A stretch of DNA of 64,000 nucleotides from contig JBHJOB010000035.1 in assembly GCA_050330195.1 (NCBI GenBank), positions 1 through 64,000 of the forward strand, read 5' to 3'. Shown here piece after piece: positions 1 to 8,297 of the stretch. Under the pieces are notes generated by a model. It ran no database searches and had not been told where the DNA came from. It saw only the letters and a program-made list of their open reading frames with translations. Every line of letters begins with the position of its first letter. The first letter of the stretch is position 1. The DNA comes from JAHQVI01 sp050330195. Lineage in GTDB: Bacteria; Pseudomonadota; Alphaproteobacteria; Rhizobiales; Rhodomicrobiaceae. A program made the position numbers and the translations under genes.

Positions 1-15
1 TTTTGTCAACGCAGC

Positions 16-426
16 CTAGTCGCAGCCATGATAATCCATGCAGCCGTAATAGTCTTCGTTCCTCTTGCCCCAATTGGCGACGCATTTCCGGTGCCATTTG
101 GCGCATTGGCCGCCAGATCTCGGAGAATAACCGTGGCTGTAAGTGGAGGAGGGATAGTAGACATAGCCTCCTATGTGCGTCGGATAATAGCCCCGGCTGT
201 AGTAGTACGGGTAATCATAGTAGATCGAGCCCGGACCTCTAGGCAGGTGAATCTGTGTGCCGTGACCACGGCGTCCGATTTCGATCACGCTGTTTCGCGC
301 GCTTTCACCAGGACTGAGAAAGAACTTTCCGGCCGACACGGCATTGGCCATCGGGGCAAGGCCCACTGAACCCACCGCCAGCACGCAAGCCATTAGAATG
401 GATGCGAACAAATTCCGACTATTCAT
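16..426 (-). CDS. Small secreted Tyr- and Cys-containing protein of unknown function
   Basis: About 136 residues. The N-terminus is a clear signal peptide (hydrophobic run around residues 8-25, Ala-X-Ala-like end near ANA-VSA). The mature part is rich in Tyr, Gly and Ser (YYDYPYYYSRGYYP region) and ends in a Cys-containing tail (QCAKWHRKCVANWG, then GCMDYHGC). The tail has the general look of BA14K-like secreted proteins, but the match is weak. I chose the ATG at 426; an in-frame GTG at 441 would add five residues. No neighbour suggests a function. Confidence 0.6.
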   Translation of the reverse strand: MNSRNLFASILMACVLAVGSVGLAPMANAVSAGKFFLSPGESARNSVIEIGRRGHGTQIHLPRGPGSIYYDYPYYYSRGYYPTHIGGYVYYPSSTYSHGYSPRSGGQCAKWHRKCVANWGKRNEDYYGCMDYHGCD

Positions 427-441
427 GAGAGTACCCCGCAC

Positions 442-842
442 AGTAATATTATGACAAATTACTTGCGATCTTCATTATCAGATCGCTTCGAGACTATTTA
501 TATCAAAATATTTGTATTCAGTCGAACCATTGTCGTGAATGATTGGGGAGAAACCCAGCTTACCGCTCCAAGCCGCGTAATCGTGCCTCGTAATTGGCGT
601 TGGTTCTGCCCCAACTGCTCTCCTTAGAGAAGCGGAGCAATCGGGAGCGTGGGTCAAGCGCGAAACGCTGCCGTTCCTCCCACGGACTTTCGCGGATGGA
701 TCTGACGCTCACCCAGCAATGGCTGAGCGCGCCGGAAAATTGACGGCGAAGGCAGACGCAGATCAGGATCGTCTCCGTCGGAGTTCATCCTGATCCGATA
801 CAGATCGGGCAGCTGCTCGAAGCTGCCCGAGCACGAAGTCGT
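442..842. other. Intergenic stretch with hairpins, no convincing gene
   Basis: No open frame here has a plausible start and composition. Two inverted repeats are visible. GATCAGGAT...ATCCTGATC spans 761-795 and belongs to the repeat family also seen near 2371 and 51700. CGGGCAGCT...AGCTGCCCG spans about 806-830 and lies just past the stop of the osmC-like gene, so it may stop that transcript, although no T-run follows. Confidence 0.5.
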
Positions 843-1274
843 TCAGCCTGTCAGCGACGCATCCAGCGTAATCTCCGCATTCAGCACTTTCGAGACGGGA
901 CAATTCGCTTTCGCCTTCGCCGCGATCTCCTGGAATGTTGCATCGTCGGCGCCGGGAATATCCGCTTTAAGGGTCAGTGCAATGGCGGTGATGGCAAATC
1001 CGCCGTCGACCTTGTCGAGCGAGACCTTTGCGGATGTTTCCATTTTCGTCGCGGTCAGACCGGCCTCGCCAAGCGCAAGCGAGAGCGCCATGGTGAAACA
1101 GCCCGCATGGGCCGCACCCAGCAATTCTTCCGGATTGGTCCCGCGCTGTCCCTCGAAGCGCGCGGCGAAGCCATAGGGGTGAGCATCGAGCGCGCCGCTC
1201 TCGGTGGAAATGGCCCCCTTGCCATCTTTCAGCCCGCCGGACCATACGGCGCTGCCTTTGCGAATGATTGCCAT
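843..1274 (-). CDS. OsmC family peroxiredoxin (organic hydroperoxide reductase)
   Basis: The 143-residue product has the length and layout of the small OsmC/Ohr fold. Two catalytic-type cysteines are present: Cys59 in AHAGCF and Cys125 in NCPVSK, with the ordering and spacing of the OsmC redox pair. Members reduce organic peroxides in the cytoplasm with thiol cofactors. The N-terminus (AIIRKGSAVWSGGLKDGKG) matches the OsmC rather than the Ohr branch. It is a single gene with an inverted repeat after the stop, and no regulator gene is adjacent. Confidence 0.9.
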   Translation of the reverse strand: MAIIRKGSAVWSGGLKDGKGAISTESGALDAHPYGFAARFEGQRGTNPEELLGAAHAGCFTMALSLALGEAGLTATKMETSAKVSLDKVDGGFAITAIALTLKADIPGADDATFQEIAAKAKANCPVSKVLNAEITLDASLTG

Positions 1275-1672
1275 TATCGTTCTCCTTGTTCTGCGGTTTG
1301 CGGAATACGCTCATTGTTATTGCGCCGCCAATTACCGGCGATACGCTCAAAGGCAGATAGGAAGCCGCCGCACCGGCGCAAGCAGTACGGTCCAGCGATT
1401 GCACGGAAATTCCTGTCCGAATCCCCTTCGCGCACGAGAATGTGTGTGCTTCCCCGCAGACCGCCGCCGCAACCGCCGACCGGGAACGGGCGCACAAGAT
1501 ACCGCTCCCGCGAATGCGCGGCGAACAGAAATCAGCCTCGCATCGCTTGCGCGGAGCGGAAATTTCATCTTTCTTGGGGCTGAAACGGCGTCGCACTGCC
1601 CATGCCGGGCGACATGAGGACGCTTCCGCATGACCGCGCTTCACGCGCCACAAGATCGAAGGGATTTCGGAG
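1275..1672. other. Intergenic stretch, nothing recognised
   Basis: About 400 bases between divergent genes (osmC-like on minus, GST on plus). Several overlapping frames stay open on both strands, as expected at this GC content. None gives a protein with recognisable motifs. It must contain the promoters of both flanking genes, but I could not pick them out. Confidence 0.4.
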
Positions 1673-2311
1673 ATGATCGACCTCTACAGCTGGACGACGC
1701 CCAATGGCCGCAAGGTTTCCATCATGCTTGAGGAACTCGGCGTCGATTATAGCGTGCATTCAATCGACATTTCCAAGGGCGAGCAGTTCGATCCCGAATT
1801 TCTGAAGATCGCGCCCAACAACCGCATTCCCGCGATTGTCGACAACGAGACCGGCATGCACCTGATGGAAAGCGGCGCGATCATGCTGTATCTGGCGGAG
1901 AAATACGGGAAATTCCTCCCCGCCGGCGACGAGCGGTGGCGGACCATCGAGTGGCTGATGTGGCAGATGGGCGGTCCCGGTCCGATGCTGGGTCAGGTCC
2001 ATCATTTCCTGAAGTTCAATCGCGGCAAGTCGGAATATGCGGAGGAAAGATATTCCAACGAGGCGCATCGCCTCTACAAGGTGCTGAATACCCGGCTGGA
2101 GGGACGCGACTATATAGCGGGCGAGGCGAAGGGCGAATATACGATCGCCGACATGGCCTGCTGGCCGTGGATCTCGCGCTTCGAATGGCAGGAGATCAAT
2201 CTTGGCGATTATCCGAATGTGCGCGAATGGTATGTCCGCATCGCCGAGCGGCCCGCGGTGCAGAAGGGGTATCACGTCCCTAAGTTCACGCAAGACATGC
2301 CTATGCCATAG
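1673..2311 (+). CDS. Glutathione S-transferase family protein (YfcG/Nu-like)
   Basis: 212 residues. The N-terminal thioredoxin-like domain (about 1-80) contains LYSWTTPNGRKVSIMLEELG and the glutathione-binding stretch NRIPAIVD...LMESGAIMLYLAEKYG. An all-helical C-terminal domain follows. The TTPNGRKV start and the ESGAI motif resemble YfcG/Nu-class enzymes, which have disulfide-bond reductase activity, rather than classical conjugating GSTs. The start ATG follows CGGAG at a suitable spacing. The gene stands alone, and the repeat element at 2313-2404 begins right after its stop. Confidence 0.88.
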   Translation: MIDLYSWTTPNGRKVSIMLEELGVDYSVHSIDISKGEQFDPEFLKIAPNNRIPAIVDNETGMHLMESGAIMLYLAEKYGKFLPAGDERWRTIEWLMWQMGGPGPMLGQVHHFLKFNRGKSEYAEERYSNEAHRLYKVLNTRLEGRDYIAGEAKGEYTIADMACWPWISRFEWQEINLGDYPNVREWYVRIAERPAVQKGYHVPKFTQDMPMP

Positions 2312-2312
2312 A

Positions 2313-2404
2313 GCGAGATCCGATAAAATGGGCGCCATTTTTCGGAAAAATCGAGCTTGAAACAAACAGATGCATCAGGATCGTTTCTGTAAGAAATGAT
2401 CCTG
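2313..2404. repeat. Dispersed palindromic repeat, family A (full copy)
   Basis: The element begins GCGAGATCCGATAAAATGG, continues through TTTTTCGGAAAAAT and AACAAACAGATG (2361-2372), and ends in a hairpin with stem CAGGATC/GATCCTG and inner TTC/GAA. The first two blocks recur inverted at 62159-62240, and AACAAACAGATG plus a related hairpin recurs at 51691-51735. The hairpin alone resembles 758-797. Confidence 0.7.
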
Positions 2405-2422
2405 CGCCGACCGGAATGCCGT

Positions 2423-2944
2423 TCAGCCCGCGCGCTCATAGACGAATATGGTGTAATCGTGCTCGTCGCCTTCCGCACGCGGATGATAGGTCCGGCTCGT
2501 CTCGGTCCATTCGCCAAGGTCGATCTCGGGGAAGTGGACATCGCCCTCCGGTTCGGCGTGAACGCGGGTGAGGTACAGCCGCTTCGCAATCGGCAGCATT
2601 TCCTTGTAGATCGCCGCACCGCCGATAACCATGATCTCACGCGCCGAACGCGCCTCGGCGCAATCTTGCGCCACCTTCAGGGCCTGCTCGACACTTTCCA
2701 CCGCGATGGCGCCCTTGGGCCCATATTCGCGATTGTGCGTCAGGACGATGTCGTCGCGCCCCTCCAACGGTTTCTTGAGCGAGTCGAAGGTCTTGCGGCC
2801 CATGATGACCGGCTTGTCGAGCGTCGTCTTCTTGAAATGCCGCCATTCAGACGGAATGCGCCACGGCATACGGCCATTGCGGCCGATGACGCCATTCTCC
2901 GCGATGGCGACGATGAGTGCGATAACCGGTTCCGAATTTCCCAT
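2423..2944 (-). CDS. folA: Dihydrofolate reductase
   Basis: 173 residues from the chosen ATG. It reduces dihydrofolate to tetrahydrofolate with NADPH in the cytoplasm, replacing the folate oxidised by thymidylate synthase. Hallmarks are the N-terminal IALIVAIAENGVIGRNGRMPW (substrate and Met20-loop region), the NADPH-binding VIMGRKTFDSL, and MVIGGAAIY. The ATG shares one base with the thyA stop (TGATG), which implies translational coupling. A TTG one codon upstream is the alternative start. It is the second gene of a thyA-folA operon. Confidence 0.96.
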   Translation of the reverse strand: MGNSEPVIALIVAIAENGVIGRNGRMPWRIPSEWRHFKKTTLDKPVIMGRKTFDSLKKPLEGRDDIVLTHNREYGPKGAIAVESVEQALKVAQDCAEARSAREIMVIGGAAIYKEMLPIAKRLYLTRVHAEPEGDVHFPEIDLGEWTETSRTYHPRAEGDEHDYTIFVYERAG

Positions 2945-3738
2945 CAAACAGCAACCTCGGCCTTGATATGCGGATGCGGCTCATAGGCTTCAAGCTTGAA
3001 ATCGTCGTAGACGAAATCGAAGATCGAGCGCACATCCGGGTTGATCACCATGCGCGGCGGGGAACGCGGCTCGCGCTGCAACTGCCGGTCCGCCTGTTCG
3101 AGATGGTTCAAATAAAGATGTGCATCGCCAATCGTATGGACGAAGTCGCCGGGGCGGTAGCCGGTGACCTGCGCGACCATCATCGTCAACAGCGCGTAGG
3201 AAGCTATGTTGAAAGGAACGCCGAGAAAGATATCGGCGGAGCGCTGGTAAAGCTGGCAGGAAAGCCGTCCGTCAGCGACATGAAACTGGAACAGGCAGTG
3301 ACATGGCGGCAGCGCCATATCTTCGACGTCAGCCGGATTCCATGCAGAAACAACATGGCGACGCGAATTGGGGTTGGTCTCCAGCCCCTGGATAAGTTGC
3401 TTGATCTGGTCGATTGGTTGCCCGGTGGGCGCCGCCCATGACCGCCATTGTTTACCGTAAACCGGGCCAAGCTCGCACTTGTCGTCGGCCCAGTCATCCC
3501 AGATTGAAACACCATTTTGTCGCAGATAGCGAATATTCGTATCGCCGGAAAGGAACCAGAGTAACTCGTGAATAATGGATTTTAGATGCAGCTTTTTGGT
3601 AGTGAGGAGCGGAAAACCCTCATTAAGGTTGAAGCGCATCTGATGGCCAAATATGCCTAGCGTACCAACGCCAGTACGATCGGAGCGCATAATGCCTTCT
3701 TCGCGCACGAGACGCATAAGATCAAGATATTGCTTCAT
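2944..3738 (-). CDS. thyA: Thymidylate synthase
   Basis: 264 residues, exactly the E. coli ThyA length, starting at MKQYLDLMRLV. It methylates dUMP to dTMP using methylene-tetrahydrofolate. The catalytic Cys146 is in LPPCHCLFQFHV. Also visible are the phosphate-binding Arg in MRSDRTGVGT, the NSRRHVV arginines and QLYQRSADIFLGVPFNI. In-frame codons upstream of 3738 would add 22 residues unlike the family, so I rejected them. The stop overlaps the start of folA, so the two functionally linked genes form one operon. Confidence 0.97.
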   Translation of the reverse strand: MKQYLDLMRLVREEGIMRSDRTGVGTLGIFGHQMRFNLNEGFPLLTTKKLHLKSIIHELLWFLSGDTNIRYLRQNGVSIWDDWADDKCELGPVYGKQWRSWAAPTGQPIDQIKQLIQGLETNPNSRRHVVSAWNPADVEDMALPPCHCLFQFHVADGRLSCQLYQRSADIFLGVPFNIASYALLTMMVAQVTGYRPGDFVHTIGDAHLYLNHLEQADRQLQREPRSPPRMVINPDVRSIFDFVYDDFKLEAYEPHPHIKAEVAV

Positions 3739-3838
3739 AATGCCAGAGCCTTTCGGTTCGCCGGCAACCCGGCTCAACCTTCCCGGGCCCGCACATGCAG
3801 GCAAAATATCTGACTCGCATTAGGCTTCTAACGTTTTT

Positions 3839-4708
3839 TTAAGCCTGTGGATTTCCGGCGGGCTCGTCCTTCCCGCTTTCACTCCGCAAGGCGCCGACTT
3901 CGGCACGTAGCGCATGGAGTTCGGCCATGATTGTATCAAAATTCGCTCTTGAACGCGCCCGATCCTGATCGAGTTCCTCTTCCTGCTCACTTTGCATCGC
4001 ATCGACGATGATGCCGATGAAAAGATTCAAAACGGTAAAACTGGTCACCAGAATGAAAAACAAGAAGAAAATCCACGCGAAGGGATGGGTTATCAGAACA
4101 GGATCGACGAATTTGTCCGCCCAGCCCTCCAGGGTCATGACCTGAAACAGCGAATAGAACGAATGGCCCAGCGTGCCAAAGAGCTCCGGATGCTGGTCGC
4201 CGTAGAGCTTGGTCGCCATGACGGCGCCCACATAGAAAATCAGCGCCAGCAGCGCCACGACAGCCCCCATGCTCGGGATCGCGCGCAGCATGCCGGTCAT
4301 GACGCGGCGCATGGACTTGACGGTGGAGATCAGCCGCAGGGCGCGGATGATGCGCAGCGACCGCAGGATGGAGAAACCGCCTGTCGCCGGCATAAGCGCT
4401 ATGGCAACGATTGCGAAATCGAAAATGCTCCAGCCGTCGCGCCAGAAGCTGCGCCCGAAGGCAAAAAGACGCAGGGTAATCTCGACGGTGAAAACGGCGA
4501 TGATGATGTTGTCGATCAGGCGCAGCGCGCCGCCCACCTGGCCGACGACAGATGGGCTGGTCTCCAGCCCAAGCGCGATCGCGTTGACGATGATGAGGCC
4601 AATGATCGTGCGTTCCCAGAACTGGCTCTGAAAGAAAGCCCTGAGCGCCGCCCGCCTCTCCTGCCATCCATTACCGCGCACGAACTGATCGCCCATACCG
4701 GCAACCAT
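3839..4708 (-). CDS. Voltage-gated ion channel, BacNav (NaChBac) family
   Basis: 289 residues with six membrane segments, one channel subunit of the tetrameric bacterial sodium channel type. S1 begins near residue 32. The voltage sensor S4 is around 113-133 with Arg at every third position (R116, R119, R122, R125). The pore and selectivity filter is TLEGWAD at 192-198, and S6 is around 211-236 ending VLNLFIGIIVDAM. The C-terminal tail (240-275) is acidic, then coiled-coil-like, as in BacNav tetramerisation domains. Well-studied members have Ser where this one has Gly195, and Asp198 adds a charge, so ion selectivity may differ. A strong AGGAGGGG precedes the ATG. It lies downstream of no obvious partner. 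Confidence 0.9.
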   Translation of the reverse strand: MVAGMGDQFVRGNGWQERRAALRAFFQSQFWERTIIGLIIVNAIALGLETSPSVVGQVGGALRLIDNIIIAVFTVEITLRLFAFGRSFWRDGWSIFDFAIVAIALMPATGGFSILRSLRIIRALRLISTVKSMRRVMTGMLRAIPSMGAVVALLALIFYVGAVMATKLYGDQHPELFGTLGHSFYSLFQVMTLEGWADKFVDPVLITHPFAWIFFLFFILVTSFTVLNLFIGIIVDAMQSEQEEELDQDRARSRANFDTIMAELHALRAEVGALRSESGKDEPAGNPQA

Positions 4709-4931
4709 AAGCCCCTCCTAGTGCACCATCATACCATCAAATTCGGGAGCAGCCGCCATCTCCAACGCCGCCGCTGCCGGGCTTTCTCGTGAAAACCGGC
4801 CTTCAGACTAACCGGATAGCCGCCCATGCGTGACATCACAAGCACCAAACGCGATCATACCGGAACGATCATTGTCGCGGGGGGCGGCAGGCCTGAGCCG
4901 GACGATCCCGATTCCGCCCCTGCTCCATTCC

Positions 4932-5660
4932 TTATTCCTTCGTTTCCTCGCCCGAACCGAAAACATCCTCCACGGTCAATTCCGGCTCTTCCTCGGGCTT
5001 CTCCGCAGGCCTGGCATCGCCGAATGGAGATCCGTGATGCGCCGGATCGGCGGTTTCATCGGCCGGACGAAGCGTACCCACCGGCTCGACCTCTTCCCGA
5101 GCCGGCAAGCCAGCCGCGATCCGTTCATTCTCCAGCCGCTTCGCAGCCTTGGCGACTTCCGCGTCGAGGTCCACCTGCGTGCACAGCCCGAGCGCAACCG
5201 GGTCCTGCGGCTGCAAACCGGCGGAATTCCAGTGCGTACGCTCCCGGATCGATTCGATGGTCGGCTTGGTCGTGCCGACAAGGCGCATGATCTGGGCGTC
5301 GCGCAATTCGGGATGGCTTCTGAGCAGCCAGAGAATCGCGTTGGGCCGGTCGTGACGACGCGAAAGCGGCGTGTATTTCGGGGCGCGCTTGGTCTTTACG
5401 GGCGGAATGGCGACCTTGGACTTGGCCAATTGCAGCCGATAATCGGTATTTTCCTGGGCGCGCCTGATCTCGTCGCGCGTCAATTGTCCCGAAGAAATCG
5501 GGTCCATGCCCTTAATACCCTGCGCGACGTCTCCGTCGGCAATACCTTTGACTTCAAGCACATGCAGGCCGCAAAATTCTGCGATCTGGTCGAACGTCAG
5601 CGCTGTATTTTCAACAAGCCAGACGGCGGTGGCTTTCGGCATCAATGGCCGTTGTGTCAT
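4932..5660 (-). CDS. trcR: Cell cycle transcriptional regulator TrcR (DUF1013)
   Basis: 242 residues. The N-terminal two thirds match the DUF1013 family: MPKATAVWLVENTALTFDQIAEFCGLHVLEVKGIADGDVA, then RHDRPNAILWLLRSHPELRDAQIMRLVGTTKPTIESIRERTHWNS. Both look like helix-turn-helix segments. The C-terminal third is acidic and low in complexity. The family is restricted to Alphaproteobacteria and includes TrcR, described as a cell-cycle transcriptional regulator. The gene is unlinked from the ctrA locus but lies in the same window. Confidence 0.88.
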   Translation of the reverse strand: MTQRPLMPKATAVWLVENTALTFDQIAEFCGLHVLEVKGIADGDVAQGIKGMDPISSGQLTRDEIRRAQENTDYRLQLAKSKVAIPPVKTKRAPKYTPLSRRHDRPNAILWLLRSHPELRDAQIMRLVGTTKPTIESIRERTHWNSAGLQPQDPVALGLCTQVDLDAEVAKAAKRLENERIAAGLPAREEVEPVGTLRPADETADPAHHGSPFGDARPAEKPEEEPELTVEDVFGSGEETKE

Positions 5661-5841
5661 AAATCTCTCCCGTCCCTTGCAAGACCCTGTCGCCCTGCAA
5701 GAATTTTTAATTCATTAACGATGCGTGGGGAAAGCTTCGTTCGCATGAAAGCTCACCAAGCATATAGGCCCAGTCATCCAAAAGAGCAAACATTCTATTC
5801 TTAAGATGAACTCTCCATGTCGCGCTCCGGCGATACCGCCC

Positions 5842-6840
5842 TCAGAGCGTCAGAATAATCTTGCCAATATGAACGTTGCTTTCCATCCGGGCGTGAGCTT
5901 CCGCCGCCTTCTCCAGAGGGAACGTGCTGTCGATGATGGGTTTGACCTCGCCGTCTGACAAGAGCGGCCAGACCCTATCTTCCAGCGCGCGGGCAAGCTG
6001 GGCCTTGACCTCCGCCGTTCGCGGGCGAAGCGTAGAGCCGGTCAGCGTGATCCGCTTGCGCATCAGCCTGTTGAAATCCACCGTCGCCTTCGAGCCCTGC
6101 AGGAAGGCGATCTGGTGGATGCGCCCGTCTTCCGCGGCGCAGTAGATATTCTTCTGGAAATAGTCGCCGCCGACCATGTCGAGAATGATATCGACGCCGC
6201 GTCCATCGGTTTTCTCCTTGATGGCGGCGACGAAATCTTCTTCGCGGTAATTGATGGCCGCATCCGCGCCAAGAGCTTCGCAGGCCGCGCATTTCTCCGC
6301 GCTGCCAGCCGTCGTGAACACGGTCGCGCCAAAAGCCTTGGCGGTCTGGATCGCCGTTGTGCCGATGCCGCTGGAGCCGCCATGAACGAGCAGCGTTTCC
6401 CCTCGCACCAGACCGCCGCGATAGAACAGATTGTGCCAGACGGTGAAAAACGTCTCCGGAAGAGCGGCCGCGCGAGGCGCGTCGAAGTCGCGCGGAAACG
6501 GCAGCGCCGCCCCTTCATGCGCAACGCAATATTGCGCATAGCCTCCCCCCGTCACCAGCGCCGTCACCCGCTCACCGGGGCGGAAACGCGCAGCGCCTTC
6601 GCCAGCGGCAACGATCTCGCCCGCCACTTCAAGGCCGGGGATCTCGGATGCGCCGGGCGGCGGCGGATATGCGCCCTTGCGCTGGAGCACGTCGGGCCGG
6701 TTGACGCCCGCCGCCTCAACCTTGATCAGGATTTCGCCCGCGCCAGGCGTGGGAACGGGAATTTCCACCGGCTTCAGCACATCCGGGCCGCCCGGTTCGC
6801 TGATGGCAATCGCTGTCATTGCGTTTGGCAGACTTGTCAT
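5842..6840 (-). CDS. NAD(P)H:quinone oxidoreductase, zinc-less MDR family (PIG3-like)
   Basis: 332 residues. The N-terminal GroES-like domain contains PGAGEILIKVEAAGVNRPDVLQR and GLEVAGEIVAAG. The Rossmann NADPH site is LVHGGSSGIGTTAIQTAKAFG. The zinc-ligand cysteines of alcohol dehydrogenases are absent, as in the quinone oxidoreductase branch. PPPPGASEIPG and the C-terminal HIGKIILTL are typical of the PIG3/TP53I3 subgroup. A second ATG eight codons in is a possible start. It is monocistronic. Confidence 0.9.
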   Translation of the reverse strand: MTSLPNAMTAIAISEPGGPDVLKPVEIPVPTPGAGEILIKVEAAGVNRPDVLQRKGAYPPPPGASEIPGLEVAGEIVAAGEGAARFRPGERVTALVTGGGYAQYCVAHEGAALPFPRDFDAPRAAALPETFFTVWHNLFYRGGLVRGETLLVHGGSSGIGTTAIQTAKAFGATVFTTAGSAEKCAACEALGADAAINYREEDFVAAIKEKTDGRGVDIILDMVGGDYFQKNIYCAAEDGRIHQIAFLQGSKATVDFNRLMRKRITLTGSTLRPRTAEVKAQLARALEDRVWPLLSDGEVKPIIDSTFPLEKAAEAHARMESNVHIGKIILTL

Positions 6841-7052
6841 GAGACCCTCTTTTGACGCCGGGTTGGTGGAATGGCAAAAACGTTGATTCGTAGCGCTCCG
6901 CGACGATCGGCGCCGGCTTTTGCGGAAGAACTGAATGATGGCGCACGGTAATCCTGCAAGAGGTCATTTCCAGCGTTGAAGTTCCACGGGACCAGCAGGC
7001 ATGATAGCGCCAGATCGCGGCCGAGGCGAATTGATCACTGAAGGAGACCATC

Positions 7053-7238
7053 ATGTGGGACGAGGAAAAGCCGAAAAAAGCCCCCGCCTATGTCATTGGC
7101 GCCGATTTGTCCACACGCTCCGTCGAGGAGTTGCGGGACTATCTCGAAATTCTGGAAGCCGAACGCGAACGCACCGAAGCGATGCTCAATTCCAAACAGG
7201 CCTCCCGTGAAGCCGCCGACACGTTCTTCAAAGGCTGA
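7053..7238 (+). CDS. DUF1192 family small protein
   Basis: 61 residues. The pattern is that of DUF1192, a short alphaproteobacterial family of unknown role: SVEELRDYLEILEAERERTEAMLNSKQASREAADTFFK, a single amphipathic helix ending in the conserved Ala-Ala-Asp-X-Phe-Phe-Lys motif. GAAGGAGA precedes the ATG at good spacing. A factor-independent terminator follows at 7381-7408, so it is probably transcribed alone. Confidence 0.85.
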   Translation: MWDEEKPKKAPAYVIGADLSTRSVEELRDYLEILEAERERTEAMLNSKQASREAADTFFKG

Positions 7239-7584
7239 AACTTCGCTCGGCGGATCAATTTCGGTCAACTGCGGCAGGAATTTACGGAATTTTAGAGCTT
7301 TGGGTCCAGTCTGAGACGTGATCGGGATCTATTACCGGTTTACCCGATATAACGATATGAATTTGCCTCCTTGAAACTGAAGCCGCGGCATTAGCCGTGG
7401 CTTTTTTCTTGGCGCCGGCTTGCGGGCCTGCCGCGAAAGATCGGACAGCCGATCCGCGCAACATCCCCTTGATGTTCATTATTTTCCAAAAATTTCCTTG
7501 CATACGTAAGGCGAAATTTAACATGATCGGGTGCAAGGCTTGTTGCTGACGATGCGTTAACGATTATCGGTAAGGTTCGCGTTC
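7239..7584. other. Intergenic stretch with a terminator
   Basis: Contains the terminator at 7381-7408 and, near 7556, a single TTAAC half-site just upstream of rcdA. No second half-site at the CtrA spacing is present. No gene is recognised. Confidence 0.5.
7381..7408 (+). terminator. Rho-independent terminator after the DUF1192 gene
   Basis: The stem AGCCGCGGC / GCCGTGGCT (one G-T pair), with loop ATTA, is followed directly by a T6 run. Confidence 0.75.
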
Positions 7585-8064
7585 ATGAGTACACATTCCG
7601 GCCCCTTTCCGCCGAAGCTTGATCGCACGGTTGCAATCCCCTTCCGCGGAAAAATGGCCAGTGAGCAAGCGTTTCTCGATCTGTTCCGGGAAGGCATGGC
7701 GCTTGTCGAAGATGCCGCGAATTATCTCGACGGCGCAGGACGGCGCGAATCGAAATGCCTCCAGCCTTACATCGCCCTCGCCTACGCCACCGAAAGCATG
7801 CGCCTGACGACGCGGCTGACGCAGCTTGCCACATGGCTGCTGGCGCGCCGGGCGGTCCTCAACGGCGAGCACATGCCGCTGGCGGGAAGCGCGAACGATC
7901 CGCTGCTCCTGCCGCCGGTCACGCGGATCAGCGGCTCGCGCAGCTTCGACCAGCTTCCGCCACGCCTGAGGGCCCTGATCGAGGAAACCTATCGCCTGCA
8001 TCAGCGCATCAGCGATTTCGACGCCGCCGATCGCGGGGAAGTCCGTGAGCCTTCCGTCCGCTAG
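7585..8064 (+). CDS. rcdA: Regulator of CtrA degradation RcdA (DUF1465)
   Basis: 159 residues of the DUF1465/RcdA family. The core ASEQAFLDLFREGMALVEDAANYLDG, followed by ALAYATESMRLTTRLTQLATWLLARRAV, forms the helical bundle of Caulobacter RcdA. RcdA is an adaptor in the ClpXP pathway. It acts with CpdR and PopA to deliver CtrA for proteolysis at the cell pole. The tail after residue 135 is short. The CtrA encoded at 58507-59205 keeps the C-terminal alanines needed for ClpXP recognition, so substrate and adaptor are both present here. Confidence 0.85.
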   Translation: MSTHSGPFPPKLDRTVAIPFRGKMASEQAFLDLFREGMALVEDAANYLDGAGRRESKCLQPYIALAYATESMRLTTRLTQLATWLLARRAVLNGEHMPLAGSANDPLLLPPVTRISGSRSFDQLPPRLRALIEETYRLHQRISDFDAADRGEVREPSVR

Positions 8065-8297
8065 CCGAACCCCGTGGCAGCTCAACTTGCGCAGATCAAC
8101 GAAGCGTTTACGCACTGATCAGCGGCGGCGGGCGCAGGATGGGCCCTGCCCCTCCGGAATTGTGACGGCAACTGTAGAACTCGCCCGCACCAATCGGGGA
8201 CGCATAACGCCCGTTCTTCAATTCCTGAAGCTGCAATGCTGCCAACGAGTCGATCGTGATCTCGATCTGTTTGTTTCAGGCCCGGCTGCTGACGGCG

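Noticed and set aside
3820..3847. Terminator between thyA and the channel gene
   Set aside because: AGGCTT and AAGCCT can pair, but the T/A run lies in the loop rather than after the stem, so it is not a normal terminator.
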